A stretch of DNA of 64,000 bases from Rachycentron canadum (GCA_038496675.1 CM076650.1:10863134-10927133); one strand, 5' to 3'; numbered from the stretch's first letter, positions 12,286 to 24,101 are shown. Notes: generated by a model not told the origin, from the sequence alone. Translations and numbers: made by a program.

Positions 12286-12535
12286 TCCATCCATCCATTT
12301 ATTATCTATCTGCTTATCAATGCAGGGTTGTGAGGGACTGGAGTCAATCGCAGCTGACACTGGACGAGGACGATGTATACCCTGGATAGGTTACCAGTCC
12401 ACTACAGGGCATTTAGAGACGTACAGAGAGGCATTCACCCCTACGGGCATTTTAGGGTCACCCATGTACATAATGTACATGGCTTTGGACTGTAGGAGGA
12501 AGCTGGAGTACCTGGAGTAGCCGGAGAATCCCTCA
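12286..12535 (+). mobile_element. Teleost dispersed repeat, degenerate copy
   Basis: The segment begins with CCATCCATCCATTTATTATC and contains GGAGTCAATCGCAGCTGACA, TACCCTGGATAGGTTACCAG and TTTGGACTGTAGGAGGAAGC. These blocks occur in this order in a very common fish interspersed repeat, probably LINE-derived. The copy is diverged and non-coding. Naming the exact family needs a RepeatMasker search. Confidence 0.65.
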
Positions 12536-15500
12536 TCGACAAAGGCTGTATTTATACTGGTCCTTTATTTATTTTATTTTATTTTTATTTTTTTTTAGCA
12601 GTTCCTTGTTGCTTCACATGCTTTTGTTCCCTAGTGTTTTCCTTTGTGCCAGCTACCTGGGATTTGTTATCTGCTACTCGTTCCTACCTGTTAATACATC
12701 ACTTTTTTTCATTAAAAGTTCCTTGTCTTTTGGGTCTGTGCCAGCCATTGCTGATACCAGAAATCCTGACATTAATAAAACCCAGCTGGGTTCATGTCTT
12801 AAATCACAGCTCAGGGGGACACTCTGTTTGGCCATGTTGTGAAAAGTTTCTGCTAATCTGCCATGAAATGTAACTGGAGCTCTGATTGGACGTAGCCATT
12901 GGCGGGCTCTTCTGTTTCTGTGCCCTTGACACTTTTGAGGTGTTAAAGGAGTTGAGTGGTTAGCACAGTTTTGCTACAAAAAGCCTCTGGAGATCATGCA
13001 AGTAACAATTGAGTCATTATAAAAATAAAAGGGACCATTAAAAACCTTTTTCTTTTTATTGAATTCAATGTATTCAACTTTTTTTTTTTTTTGCCCGTGA
13101 AGACTTAGTCTTCCACATCATGTGCATCTATTCTTCCTAGAAGGGCAAAATAAAGGAAACTGCACTTGCTTGTCCAGTGAGTCACCAAGACAGCAGTTTA
13201 TCACCAAAACAAGTACCTCTATTTCTATCACTGCTTTTCTTCTACTGAATTAGCATGCTAACCAGCTAGCCCCAGGCCAGTTGGTCCGACTTGCGTTTGA
13301 TCAGAAAAACATGAGGCATCAATATTTATTTTATCACTACAAAACCTATAAGACACAATCAGGTCAAGTGTATGTTGTAGTACAGACATAGATGTAGGCT
13401 AAAGGAGCTTAGGACAAGAATCCATGCTAATGAAGGAACAGTTTTGTGGACTAAGTTCACCAAAGATAGCTGGCTCACCATCACCAGTCCATGTCTGTTA
13501 AAAACAGAAAATCCAAATCATGGAGTGTGAATAAATCATGTAAAATGAATGTCTTATAATACAATTTGTGTGAACAGGCATCGGTTAAACTGACTTTGCA
13601 ATGTCAGTGCCAATGACAAATACACAAACAGGAGAATGATAGACCACAGTGTGCTCACACCCACACAGTCCTGAGCAAGAAAGTGCTTGTGTATGTGTTT
13701 TAATTTAATACAAAATTACAGCATTTGTTTTTTAGCCTCTTTCTCACACTCAAACTTTGGTCTTTCTGTTGCTTCTCATCTGCCAAGTTACAATCTGATG
13801 CTCCTTGATCTTCATATCAGGCAACAAGTTAATATCTAGAAAACACATCGCTTCTGTGTCCTCAGCTCTAATTTGGTTTGGAGGTTTGTTCATTAGACAG
13901 CACTTCAGCTGTTCCCCATATGAGCACATATTTCTCATACAATGAATATTCATAATCCTCAAATTAATCCCTCTCTAATGATTTTGTGTTCTCACTGTTA
14001 TAATGAACAAACAAGTTACATTAAAAGAAGTGTGTGTGTTTTTAGACCTATTAAGGATCCCCATTGGTTTAAGGTAAGTTAAGTACATTTACTCGTACCA
14101 ATGTTGAGAATTTCCATTTTCAACTTCTTTTCAAAAATTTTTTTCAATGAGAAATGCCACTGCATTTATCTTATTGTTTGAGTTGCTCTGTAGATTAACA
14201 TTTTACATGAACTCAAACAACACTGTACTTCTTCTTACCAAGTAACTACTGTTTATTTTTTTAGAGGACAATATAAATGAGATGTTAATGTATAGGTGAT
14301 TTAAGTTAATAAAATGGTTGTCCTGCTTAATGAATACTTGTCTCTTTGATATTGTAATGACATTTTGCTGGTCATTCTTATGTACTCTTTATATGTAAAA
14401 TTTTAAATATAGAACTTCTTCTTCTAACATATTATTTTCACACTATTACTTTTACTTAACTGAAATCAGTGAATGATGACTTCAAAGACCCAACTTGAGT
14501 GAATTTGGCTGATTTGAAATTTTTGAATTTGAAATTGTTTTAGTTATATTCATTAACACAATGATGGTGTTCCACATGGCTGCTTTACAGGGACCTTTAA
14601 TTTTTAAATACCATAGATGGGTTGTTAATCTTGCCAGGATTCAGAAAGGGTACACAAAAAAATAAAAAATAAAAAATTAGACAAAAAAAATCTACAAATG
14701 ACCCTAATCATATTTTAATAAAATTTTTCACCAATTTTGTGTGTACACAAAAGTTTGAATGAATTGTTCTGACAAACTATCTGCAATGTTGTTTTTAAAA
14801 CTTTTTTTTAAATTATTCTTCCAGTTTCCTTTCTGAGTTGCCTCAGGACCTTTGCACTCCTCACAGACCTCAGTTCTATCAGTCAGAGAGTGAAAAACAG
14901 AGTTATGCTGCAGCTAAAACAGTGGTGCTGCCTGTTGTGGGAGAGGAGAGTTTTGGACATGTGTCAGATTATCTCAAATTACTAGATACCATTAAGATTG
15001 TTGCTGTCAGCATCTTGCATACATAGAAAGAGTCACATGTTGAAGGTCAGGATTAAGGAAAACTCTGGGCCACTTTATGGAGCTCTGTATTCTTAAAAAC
15101 ACTTGGCGGTACATGAGGCTTAATTAATCATTTTCAAAATTGTCTTGCGGACAATTGAAGCACTGTGGGATGTAGAGACTTAGTGGTTTTTGTGTGTGGT
15201 GCATTTTTCTTAATTGTTTTTCCATTAGCGCTTGAGAATCTGTGAGATAAAGCTTTCTTTCTGTCCTCTTTATCTGATTAAGTGTGAGGAGGCAATTATG
15301 AAAATAAGTTTAAAAAAACATGTTGTATAACTGAAAGGAGGAAGTGCAGCAATTGTCCCTGTTTTTCTGACGCTAATTAAAACTTTGCCTGGTCTTTTCA
15401 GTGTCTGATCATGTTTGTCACTGATGGAGAGGATTAACACTGTTGTCCAACAGAAGTGAGGACTGGGTTGAGGTCTGTTCTAACACCATCTGTCACTTTG

Positions 15501-15734
15501 GCATGGTATTATAGCTTTGGAGCCTTTTCTTTCCATGTGCACTCACTTTCTGCCTTTCTCTCAGAGATTTAAAAGGATACCAAAATGGTGATAGCATGGA
15601 AACAGCTCCCGTCTGTGGTTGTAGCTACTTCCCTGGAAAATATTCATGAGGACAGAAGTGGGTGAAGAGGAGGCTGCTGTGATACTTAATAATTTACAGG
15701 ATTAACAAGACTGAGTTGCTTTTGTTTGATGATG

Positions 15735-16100
15735 ATAGAGCTTTTATTTTGTTAAAACTTTATTTCCAGTATTTTTGAAATAACATTACGTACAGAAGGC
15801 ACTTACAAAAACAAGTTAAATTACAGATGCTGTTATAAACATTAAATTACTGATTTAAAAAACAAAATATAATGACAGAATGATAGACATGAAATGACAG
15901 CACCATTGGCAACTTTTGAACAGTATATCTCAAATAAAATTTATCATGATTTAAATCTACAGTACAATAAGAACAATACTCATTTGTTATCAATGTAATA
16001 ATGCCCAAGCTATACTTTCAATCATTTAGGTAAAAAGATTAAAATTCAACAGTTTCATATTGTTTATTTTTATTTCACTAGTCAGAGGTGGTTTTATATT
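15735..16100 (-). other. smox: smox 3' UTR with candidate poly(A) signals
   Basis: Read on the - strand, AATAAA occurs at 16074-16069, 16068-16063, 15764-15759 and 15748-15743. The first two would give an extremely short 3' UTR and the last two about 0.35 kb. No coding potential is seen. The true end needs transcript data. Confidence 0.5.
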
Positions 16101-16253
16101 TTACATATTAGGCTTTGTGGTTTGAGCTCTTTGCAAGTCTTGGTACATCTCTATCAGGCGAGTGGCTTCCCTCTGTCCTGACAGCAAAGCACCATGAGTA
16201 GTGGAATAGTATTTTCTGTGGGTGGCCTCTCCAGCAAACAGGACCTGCAGAGG
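16101..16253 (-). CDS. smox: smox terminal coding exon
   Basis: The acceptor is CTCCATCCTCAG. It encodes PLQVLFAGEATHRKYYSTTH and onwards to KPNM, then TAA at 16103-16101. GEATH and the following residues contact FAD in the family. A second AG nine bases downstream (CTGCAG) would delete three residues (PLQ) and is the less likely acceptor. Confidence 0.94.
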   Translation of the reverse strand, partial: PLQVLFAGEATHRKYYSTTHGALLSGQREATRLIEMYQDLQRAQTTKPNM

Positions 16254-19200
16254 CTGAGGATGGAGGAGGGGAATGAAAGTGAAATAAGCAGAGAGAGAAA
16301 GAGAATAGCTTTTAGAGGAGAAAATAATTTTCAAGACAAGAACCGCCTGTGTCAGCTTGACATATTTTTGGCCTCACGTGCAGCACAATTTTATATTTCC
16401 ATCACTGATTCCCTTGTTAGCACTGTACATGTAGGCAGCTACAGCAACTATCCCGGGGGCTTTAGATTTCATTTTGACAGAGTTGAAGGACTTCAGCGGA
16501 GGGGTCATGCTGTTCCTTAGGCAGTGTCAAGTGAGCATACAGAACCTCCACCCCCCACAACACCCCCCCACCAAAAGATGCATCAGGTTTCATGGTCTAG
16601 ACTGCTGGCCAAGGGTCAGCATTCATAACCCAGCTGTATTTGCTCTGCATGTGCTGGGATATGACATGGTAGTGATGACACCGCAGCATTAGCCAGATGC
16701 TCTCAGTGTGTGTGCTGGGATTGTAAACAACCAACTGTACAGTCAGTGAAAATACTCTTACTATAGTCACATCCCAAGTCTCTTCACCAGTTAAATTAAC
16801 ATATCATATATGTAAACATATAATATTTGGTAAAACATAATTTCCTTAAAAGCCAATAATATGTCATTTGATAGCAATTATAGGGAAAATAGAGACAAGA
16901 ATGCATTAAAAAATGCATAGTTCTTTCAAGAAAAGCTGATAGGAAAATTAAGGATACATAATACATAATATTTTCAGTATTTGTATTTGCTGGGAAAGAC
17001 TCTGATACCTCAAAACAAGAGGGAGGTTCCTCATTACAGTGTTGTATATCAGGTGTGGAGCAAAGCAGCATAAAAAAAATAATTCACCACAAAGAACATA
17101 ACTACTAATTTTGGCTAAAGATTTACTATAATGTTGAGTCAAACTTTTCTGACGGCATCTAACATGATAAACTTCAACTGCATTACATGGTAGAGGTGTT
17201 TTTATAAGGATTAGGGTTATGTCCACCCCCACGTGCTGTGTTGAGTGGTGGTCTCACCGGAGTCTTGGTGCTGTTGGCGAAAGGCAGCGGCATGGCCAGC
17301 CTCTCACAGTCCCCACCGCTCGAGCCCACTCTGGTAAAGGAGTAGGAGCCTCGGATGTAGGGGTTACTGCCCCACGAGGAGCGCAGGACCCGCCGGGGCT
17401 TTGGAATGTCGGGGTTCCCTGTGGATGGACGAACAGAGGAGGGGTGAGCACAGATAGTGGAGGGAGAAGCCCCATGACAATCATGGTCAGTCTGGTGACT
17501 TAATAAAAATCCAGTTCACGGCAGAATCAAACCAATTCAAACTAAGAATGTAGCGGCTGCGAGTTGAGGCCTCTTACTGGAACGTCCCATCTGCCAACTC
17601 TAATCAACTCGTGACCCTCTATGAGCAGAAAGGCACCAGCGAGTCTATATGTAATTAAGTGACAGCTGAGGGGATTAAACCGCAATGACCTAAATGAGAG
17701 ATGTGAGTGTGTGTGTAGTTTCTGTAGTAATTTGGAGTCAGCATCCATAGGAAGTTCACTGACCTCACCATGAAGTGACAGTCGCTGCGTCTGTACTCGC
17801 ACTGTGACCTGTTTCCGAGGCAATCACTTTACCAGGTTTTAATCTCACGCTTTTCTCTCTGCACATTCGTAATCTCTGCACATTCATATCGGCCGATATG
17901 AGTCGACTTCAGTCTTTTCTCTGGGAAAATTCCTGTTTTGCACAAGAAATTATGTGTTTTCACTGACGAACAGCAGCAACATTGACTCAGCCTCAGAGGA
18001 AATTTAGCACTCAAGCCTTTTTGTGTTGAGTCACAAGGATAAAGAGGGATTGATCAAATATAAGTTAGAGAAAAGGCCTCTTCACCACATCTTACACATG
18101 GTCACTACTTCTGCTCACTGTTGCTTTTGTGGTAATGACACCAGACTTGTTAGTTGCTGCTCAGTGGACACAAAAAACAGACACCTGAGTCATTCAGCCG
18201 TATCATCTGTCAACCTTTTTTTTTTTCATGAAAATAGTCTCTTACGTCACAGCTGAAGCTTATGTCACTTCCTTTATATGGAACAAAATTACCCAACCAA
18301 AGTCATAGTACATATGAGTCACTGAACTGAGCGACTCACTCTGTTGACCAGGGCTGCTGTGTTAGCTTTAGATTACTGATTCTTCCTGAAAGCTTAATTA
18401 AAACAGAGTTGGAAGACAGAGGTTTGTTTTCTTTCATTAAGTCAAACGATAAATCTGAATTAAAAAGACAGTAGCCTTTTTCTAAAGAATATGTTGTCAT
18501 TTGGATAATGATTAAATAACACAGCCATGGAAGTAAGCGAGAATAAATGAATGGTGTAGATGTCTAGAAAACTCATTAAAGCACTAAAACGACTGTATTT
18601 CAAATTCAAATATATGTTGTTAACAGGATGTGTGATGGGGAACCACAATAGAAAGCTCTGTTTCAATGTGTGTGATCTTCCTGACCTGTAAAATGCCTCA
18701 GCAGCTCAATACAGGTCTCGGCCACTGTTTCGTCATCACAGCGCTCCATGAACAGCGCCTCCTGCCCACAGATCCAGCCGCTCAGCATGTAGCCGTAGCG
18801 CTCAGGCGGGTAGAGGACGTCAAAGCTGCAGATCTTCTTGTACCACAGGTCCTCTGGGTAGACCAGCTGCTCGAGCTGAGCCTCATCCTCCCACACAAAC
18901 TGGATGCTGTTGCACTCTGGGCTCCAGAAGGGTTCTTCAAACTCTAAGAATATCTTATCAGTGGTGCTGATGCCCAGCTTCTCAATGGCGAGCACCTTGT
19001 CCTCAGGCAGAGAGGGAGAGAACATGGCTTCGTGGCTCTGCTTCAGCACGCCAAGAGAAGTTGTCACAATCACGTGGTCGGCCGTGATCCACTCCTCGTC
19101 TTCGCACTCCACGCAAATAGGGTGACCCAGGATCAGAGGGTCCTGGTTGGGCTGGCAGCTGTGGTTGTTTTCATTGTGGTTGTTGTCCTGATTGGTGTTG

Positions 19201-19828
19201 TTGCTCTTGGCGATCACTTCCTGATGCTGTGCTGAGTAGTTCCAATGGATGCAGCGAACCGGTTTGCTAAGGCAGATGGTGCGGGAGGGGATGTCCTGGG
19301 CCAGGAGCTCCACAATCTTCATGAAACCTTCAGGAATGACATAATGTGCGCCAGGGATCTCTGTCCACTCACCAAACTCACTCAGAGATACCTCATCCAT
19401 ACTGGGAGAGCTGCTTTCACAACTCTCAACCTGTAGCAGGAGAGCAACACAGAGAATCTGATTGGTTACATGTCTTGTAAGTACTTGCGGATAAATTATC
19501 TGCAGCCTAAAAAAAAGCACAATGCAAATCCTCAGTTTGCTGTTAAAGACCATACCTGCAGACATGGCCTTTGGAGTTTAAATCAAGACTTCATGCCCAT
19601 TTTTCTACACAATTCATCTCTATAGCCAAACAAACCAGCATGATTAAACTGGTTTAAACATGTTGGAAACTCATATGTTTTATTTAGAGGACACATGCTG
19701 TTGGTGTGTAATGAAAAAGCAAAAATACACTGCTCCTTCTGCCTCATTAGCTGGTGAGCCAGCATGGTAGCCGATACCTGGTGGCTAACGAGCTGCTGTC
19801 TCTGCTCAAAAAAAACGTGTTCTCTGTG

Positions 19829-19894
<66 letters not shown>

Positions 19895-22800
19895 CGGGGG
19901 CATATGGAGCAGTGCTCAAATAACATGAATATATTAAATAGCTCCTGGTACAAAATTCCAGTGAGGCAAGGCATCGGTTTAAGGGTCATAATCATGAGCT
20001 GTGGCAGTTTTAGCTCTCACGTGTTTTTTATAACATTGTTAGGTCACATAGACAAACAAAAGAGAAAAAAACATCACCACCTTCAATATGCAAGTACAAG
20101 CATGCAATATACAGTGCAACTAAGCTTAGATATGCTTTAGAGGTACTGGAAGCCCGATTGTTACCTCGGGTCAGAGCCAGCCTAACTGATTTGTCCTGTT
20201 TCCGGACCTTGTGCTAAGCTAAGCTAACAAGTCGCTGGACAGTCATGTCAGCGGTACCAAACCTCTCGTCTAACTCTCCTAAAGAAAGCCAGAGAAAACT
20301 ATGAATCTTAACTGTGTGGTAGGAAGGTTAGGAAGTAAATAAATGCTCAGAATTGCCATCTCATTAACTAATCAATCTTAATTAATAGCCGACTGTTGTC
20401 TAATTAATCCTCACTATTAAACTCAGCAGGTGAACAGATTAGATTAGACCAAACTACGGTTTCACATCGTTTGTCACATTTCTGAGTTGATGATTCGTGA
20501 ATGTCAGCAAACTTTCATCATTAAACTATTAAACCAGTGCTTGTAGAGTGGATGTGGATCCTGATTCACAAATATAGATATTGACAACACACACACACAC
20601 ACCTTGAGGTACTGTTGAAGCATGGACAGTTTGAGCTTCTTGGTGCTCTCAGAATCATCAGGATCCAACATGATCCTCTTTCGCACCAGGTCTCGTGTAA
20701 AGACGCCAACGCTGTTCTGGCTCTCAGCGCAAACTGGCTTCCCGTTCTGGAAGAACTCCTGAGTCAGCTCGTACACCTGAAGCAGCGAGAAAGGCAAGAG
20801 GTGGAGGGGGTTCATCACAAGGAAGGAGAGTGAGGAACGATGTGGTCAAAGTCGATAAAGAAGAAAGACGAAGAAACGGGTTAAGCTCAGTTCAGAGTCA
20901 GCACTTGATCGTGTCACATGGTGAACCTCGCTTTTAGCATGATGGAGAAGCACCTTGGGAACATTAAAAATAAATGCCGCCACTACCAGAGCTGCACACT
21001 GCGAAAGAGAAGAAAACAGGAAAAGGTACGAGCAGGAAATGTTTCTATGTAGGAAATGTTGTTTACGTAAACTTGTGTTTCTTGATGTCAAAATACACCA
21101 TTTCCCAGAAAGCACCAAGTTAAAACAACCAGTGATGTATCAAGTCAAAACATGAACAGTATAAATGCAGACTGTTTTTGAAGTTAGGTTTCAACTTAAA
21201 ATGATGTTAATTCTTGACCCTTAATTAAGTGCACTGCTGTACTGTATGTGCTTAATGTATTCAGTTTGAATGGTTTGTAAAGCGGAGCATTATAAATAAA
21301 TTTCAGACACTTAAATGTAGGATGTCTGGTGATCATGTTCAAGTTCATGTGATATGATTTTGCCTGTCTGTAACATCAAAATTAAACATTTAATCTCAAA
21401 GATTAACACATTTATCAGATTTAACACATTTATCTTGCAAGAAACTTGGTTGTTTCTTGCTGATATACTAGATGATTAACCAATTAAATACTGAAAATAA
21501 TAATCAGGAAATCATTTGAAAACTAAAATAAATGAAATACTGAGGTTACAGCTGAAGTGGTGGATCATCTATGATCAAGTTATTTAAAAATCAGCCTCAT
21601 CTCCCTCAACGTGAAGGACAGCTCAGAGCGTAATGAGTCATCTTCAAACAACACCGATCACAAAGATCACCAAGGCTCATCGAGAGAGACTGTATAGTCT
21701 CAATAGAAAGAAAAAAAATGAGGGAAATGATGGAAATTGGAGAATTGGGGGGTGGAACGTTTTTCAAATGGAGGTCACAAAGTACACATATAGAAAACAC
21801 AGATGCACAAGGTTTACAAAAACAAAATGCTTTCTGCGGGTTCTTTATCTTCCTGCTGTAAGTGCTTTTCCAGACGTGACCCACTTAAATGCTAACAGGG
21901 ACTGCTACAGAGCACAGCGTGGAGGACTGGGCTAACTAAAATGGCTAGTTCAAATCTTAATGCTTTTGTGCTCATTTCACCGGAGCACATAAAGGCTGAG
22001 GAGGTTTGTCAAGCTCCTTGACATCTCCACTAGAATCTAAAATAAAGTTTTGTGGTCTAAACAATGTTTGGCTGCACAGAATGAGTTTGTAATGACTGAC
22101 CCACTAATAACCTTGTTGCTGCTGACTTTATATAATCTGATTCAGTCCGTGACGTCATTATCGTGCATATTCTGATGTGAGGCAGGTTGAATATTCAGTG
22201 TCTGTGTGTTCTTGTCCATGCACAACACCCATGTGTGCATCCAAGTGTGAATCCATGTGTGAATCCATGTGTGCACCTGTGTGTGCACCGTGTACGTAGC
22301 TGTTCCCTCACCTCGTTGTACAGGTCACTGAACTCCTCCACCAGGTCCTTGGGGATCCTCTTCCCAATGTTGGTCTGGTAGTGAGCCACACCATTCTTGG
22401 TGTACAAGCTGATGCGTCCCACGCTCCTCTCCCCATCTGTGGTGTGCTCCAGCAGCCCGTTGTCCTCTGCCAGATGGTACACTGGGTTCCCGTTGGCACC
22501 ATGGATCCAGGTGGCTCCAAGCTCCAAAGTTGCTTTTCCTACACAAAATGAAACACAACAACAGAACAGCAATCAGCGAGAGTTTGAAAAACAATGGTCG
22601 CTTTGAATGAAACAGTAGCCATGTGTAAAGTCTGCTTTGCTATGGTACAAACACGTTTGAGCTTTGGAGAAGAAGGTCAATTCAATTAACATGCTGTAGT
22701 TACTGAAGCTCACTGGAGATCCATTAATTATATAATTTTCCTCAGGACAATGACATCACACAGTTTACATTTTCTTTATATTCATTTATGTTATAGTAAT

Positions 22801-24101
22801 GAGCCAGTGCACAGACAGAAATGGCCAAATGCCTCTTTGATTACGAAACATCTGAGCACGTAAACAAGCATTTGCATAACAGACGTGCCTGACACACAAC
22901 TTTACATTTGACATTGTTGTATGAGTGAGTGCGCTTACACGTAACCTCCTTTAATATCCCTACAGTATCAGCATCCATTGGAGCAGATGCTGATTTCTAC
23001 TTGCTTGGAATTTGTCATGGTGGAAATCAAAGGCAGACTTATTTCTGTGGCGCAATACCTGCACCTCAGTTGACTTTGTTGGCAAAATTTACAAGCATTA
23101 CTCAACCAATTTATCATTTCTCTTGGAGCCTGACGTGTTTGATAAGTACAGTGTTTCAGGTTATTTAGAGAAATGAAGTGGTTTCTGTGAAAGAATGGCT
23201 TTTTGATTGGACAGTTTTCATAGTAAAAATGAGGACCTTCTAATCAGAGTTAATGTGACTGGAGACGTACAGTGCTCTGATATGAAAGAGGCCTGGTACA
23301 GATTAAATTTGTGCTATTTATGAAAACACAAAAGCAGTCAGTTATTGTGAAAGTGAACGCTTCACTTATTGGTTCCACAGGGATAAGTAACAACCCTTAA
23401 ACCCTTACAACCACTTTAGCTTTGGACAATTCTTGTCAAAATGAAGTCAGATGAGAAAATCAATACCACTCTGAGATCTGTACAAAAAAAAGCTAATGTC
23501 AACTGATTGTTAGTTTAGCATTAAGTCTGGACCCAGGCAACAAAGTCAGGACCTCTTTTAATATATTTATATTAGACATTTTAAAAATATGGAGTGGAGA
23601 AAAAAGTTGATCTATAATAACCCAAAAAATTTGCTATATGTTTAGAAAGAGGAAAGACAGACAGTCTATTGGGAATTGTGGTGTAGCACTTCATTCTTTA
23701 TCTTGAATGCATGTAAGTTTTGCAAAATAAGAAATACGTGTACAGAGAGTACCAAAATAAATGTTATATTATTTAGTCTGGAGCTGCATACCACTACCTA
23801 CTGTTGTACTGTTAAATTGGGCACAGTTACAGTGTCCAGGGCTTATTCATGAATAATTTTAACACAAAGTTTAAGGTGACATCATCCTCTCACCGTGCTG
23901 AACACTGTGAACTCGCCCGCCGATGTGGTCTGATGCCTCTAGGACAGTGACATCCGTGAAGCCGTTTTCCAGTAGGACCTTAGTTGCAGCAAGGCCGGCC
24001 AAGCCAGCACCAATCACTACTATTCGAGGCTGCCGATGAGTGCGTAGGCCACTACTAAGAGGATCATCAGTGCTCTCTGACGAAATTTCACAACTTTGCA
24101 T
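16101..24101 (-). CDS. smox: Spermine oxidase (smox), complete coding region
   Basis: Coding exons, in - strand order, are 24101-23894, 22538-22312, 20776-20603, 19430-18686, 17418-17258 and 16253-16101. All splice sites are GT-AG and phases match. The product is 555 residues, the same length as human SMOX. Spermine oxidase is an FAD-dependent amine oxidase that converts spermine to spermidine, 3-aminopropanal and H2O2 in cytoplasm and nucleus. Visible features are: dinucleotide-binding GAGLAG at 31-36 and EASDHIGGRV at 55-64; GATWIHG at 77-83 with His82; the substrate-domain block FGEWTEIPGAHY at 222-233; Lys362 in TTDKIFLEF, matching the catalytic Lys367 of the mouse enzyme; and the FAD-binding C-terminal GEATHRKYYSTTHGALLSGQ from 513. 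The start ATG has G at -3 and opens MQSCE, as in vertebrate SMOX. PAOX is excluded by the N-terminus and by the VESCESSS block. Confidence 0.96.
16254..17257 (-). other. smox intron 6
   Basis: A 1.0 kb intron with a C-rich run near 16541-16572. No exon, repeat family or RNA gene is seen. Confidence 0.75.
17258..17418 (-). CDS. smox: smox coding exon 5
   Basis: The acceptor is GTCCATCCACAG and the donor is CTCCG|GTGAG. It encodes residues 452-505, including NPDIPKPRRVLRSSWGSNPY and IRGSYSFTRVGSSGGDCERL, the conserved Trp/Ser-rich block of the FAD domain. The ORF list splits here because no long ORF covers this exon. Confidence 0.94.
17419..18685 (-). other. smox intron 5
   Basis: A 1.3 kb intron containing a perfect 18-bp palindrome (17884-17901) next to a short CTCTGCACATTC direct repeat (about 17856-17885). 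Nothing else is recognised. Confidence 0.75.
18686..19430 (-). CDS. smox: smox coding exon 4 (large exon)
   Basis: The acceptor is CTGCTACAG and the donor is ACAG|GTCAGG. This 745-nt exon encodes residues 204-451: VESCESSSPSMDEVSLSEFG, an Asn/His-rich variable insert at about 279-300, the DHVIVTTSLGVLK block, catalytic Lys362, FEEPFWSPECNS and the FDVLYPPERYGYMLSGWICG block. It carries most of the substrate domain. Confidence 0.96.
19833..19892 (+). repeat. (TG)30 microsatellite
   Basis: An uninterrupted 60-bp TG run, read as (CA)30 in the smox pre-mRNA. It is followed by a GGCGGGGG stretch. Confidence 0.97.
20134..20290 (+). mobile_element. Teleost non-autonomous dispersed repeat
   Basis: The order of blocks TTTAGAGGTACTGGAAGCCC, TCAGAGCCAGCCTAACTG, GCTAAGCTAAGCTAAC and TCTAACTCTCCTAAAGAAAG matches a short repeat very common in percomorph fish genomes. 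The copy is partial and diverged; its superfamily cannot be settled here. Confidence 0.6.
20586..20602 (-). repeat. (GT)n tract at the 5' splice site of smox coding exon 3
   Basis: On the - strand the exon ends CTCAAG and the intron begins GTGTGTGTGTGTGTGTGT, so the donor is itself repeat sequence. Confidence 0.9.
20603..20776 (-). CDS. smox: smox coding exon 3
   Basis: The acceptor is CTGCTTCAG. It encodes residues 146-203, from VYELTQEFFQNGKPVCAESQ to KKLKLSMLQQYLK, exactly 58 codons. The donor GT is the first dinucleotide of a (GT)n run, an unusual arrangement listed among the findings. Confidence 0.95.
20777..22311 (-). other. smox intron 3
   Basis: A 1.5 kb intron. Near its 5' end (22190-22290) is an imperfect CATGTGTG / TGTGAATCC repeat array. 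No coding content is seen. Confidence 0.75.
22312..22538 (-). CDS. smox: smox coding exon 2
   Basis: The acceptor is TTTTGTGTAG and the donor is CGAG|GTGAGG. It encodes residues 70-145, including ELGATWIHGANGNPVYHLAE, the TTDGERSVGRISLY block and EEFSDLYNE. The His in WIHG is the conserved active-site His82. Confidence 0.96.
22539..23893 (-). other. smox intron 2
   Basis: A 1.35 kb AT-rich intron with no recognised feature. Confidence 0.75.
23894..24101 (-). CDS. smox: smox coding exon 1 (start codon, FAD motif)
   Basis: The transcript exon runs 24128 down to 23894. Its acceptor is TTTGTCCTCAG and its donor is CACG|GTGAGAGG. The ATG at 24101-24099 is preceded by GACGGC, and the 27-nt leader in this exon has no other ATG. 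It encodes residues 1-69, including GAGLAGLAA and EASDHIGGRV. An in-frame ATG at 24149 lies beyond the acceptor, in intron. Confidence 0.95.

Larger units (their letters stand above)
11041..15730. other. Intergenic region between fbxo41 and smox 3' ends
   Basis: This lies between two convergent genes. It holds the SINE-like relic near 11.45 kb, the dispersed repeat at 12286-12535 and several A/T homopolymers. A 62-codon ORF at 14838-15026 has no recognisable domain. No further gene is supported. Confidence 0.6.
19431..20602 (-). other. smox intron 4
   Basis: A 1.2 kb intron containing a (CA)30 tract in the transcript sense, a dispersed teleost repeat and the (GT)n tract at its 5' splice site. 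Confidence 0.75.

Noticed and set aside
12950..13010. SINE-like GAGTGGTTAGCACAGTTTTGC
   Set aside because: It looks like a tRNA A box, but no B box or SINE body follows.
14838..15026. 62-codon ORF in the fbxo41-smox interval
   Set aside because: No recognisable family, no flanking splice sites and an ordinary length for chance.
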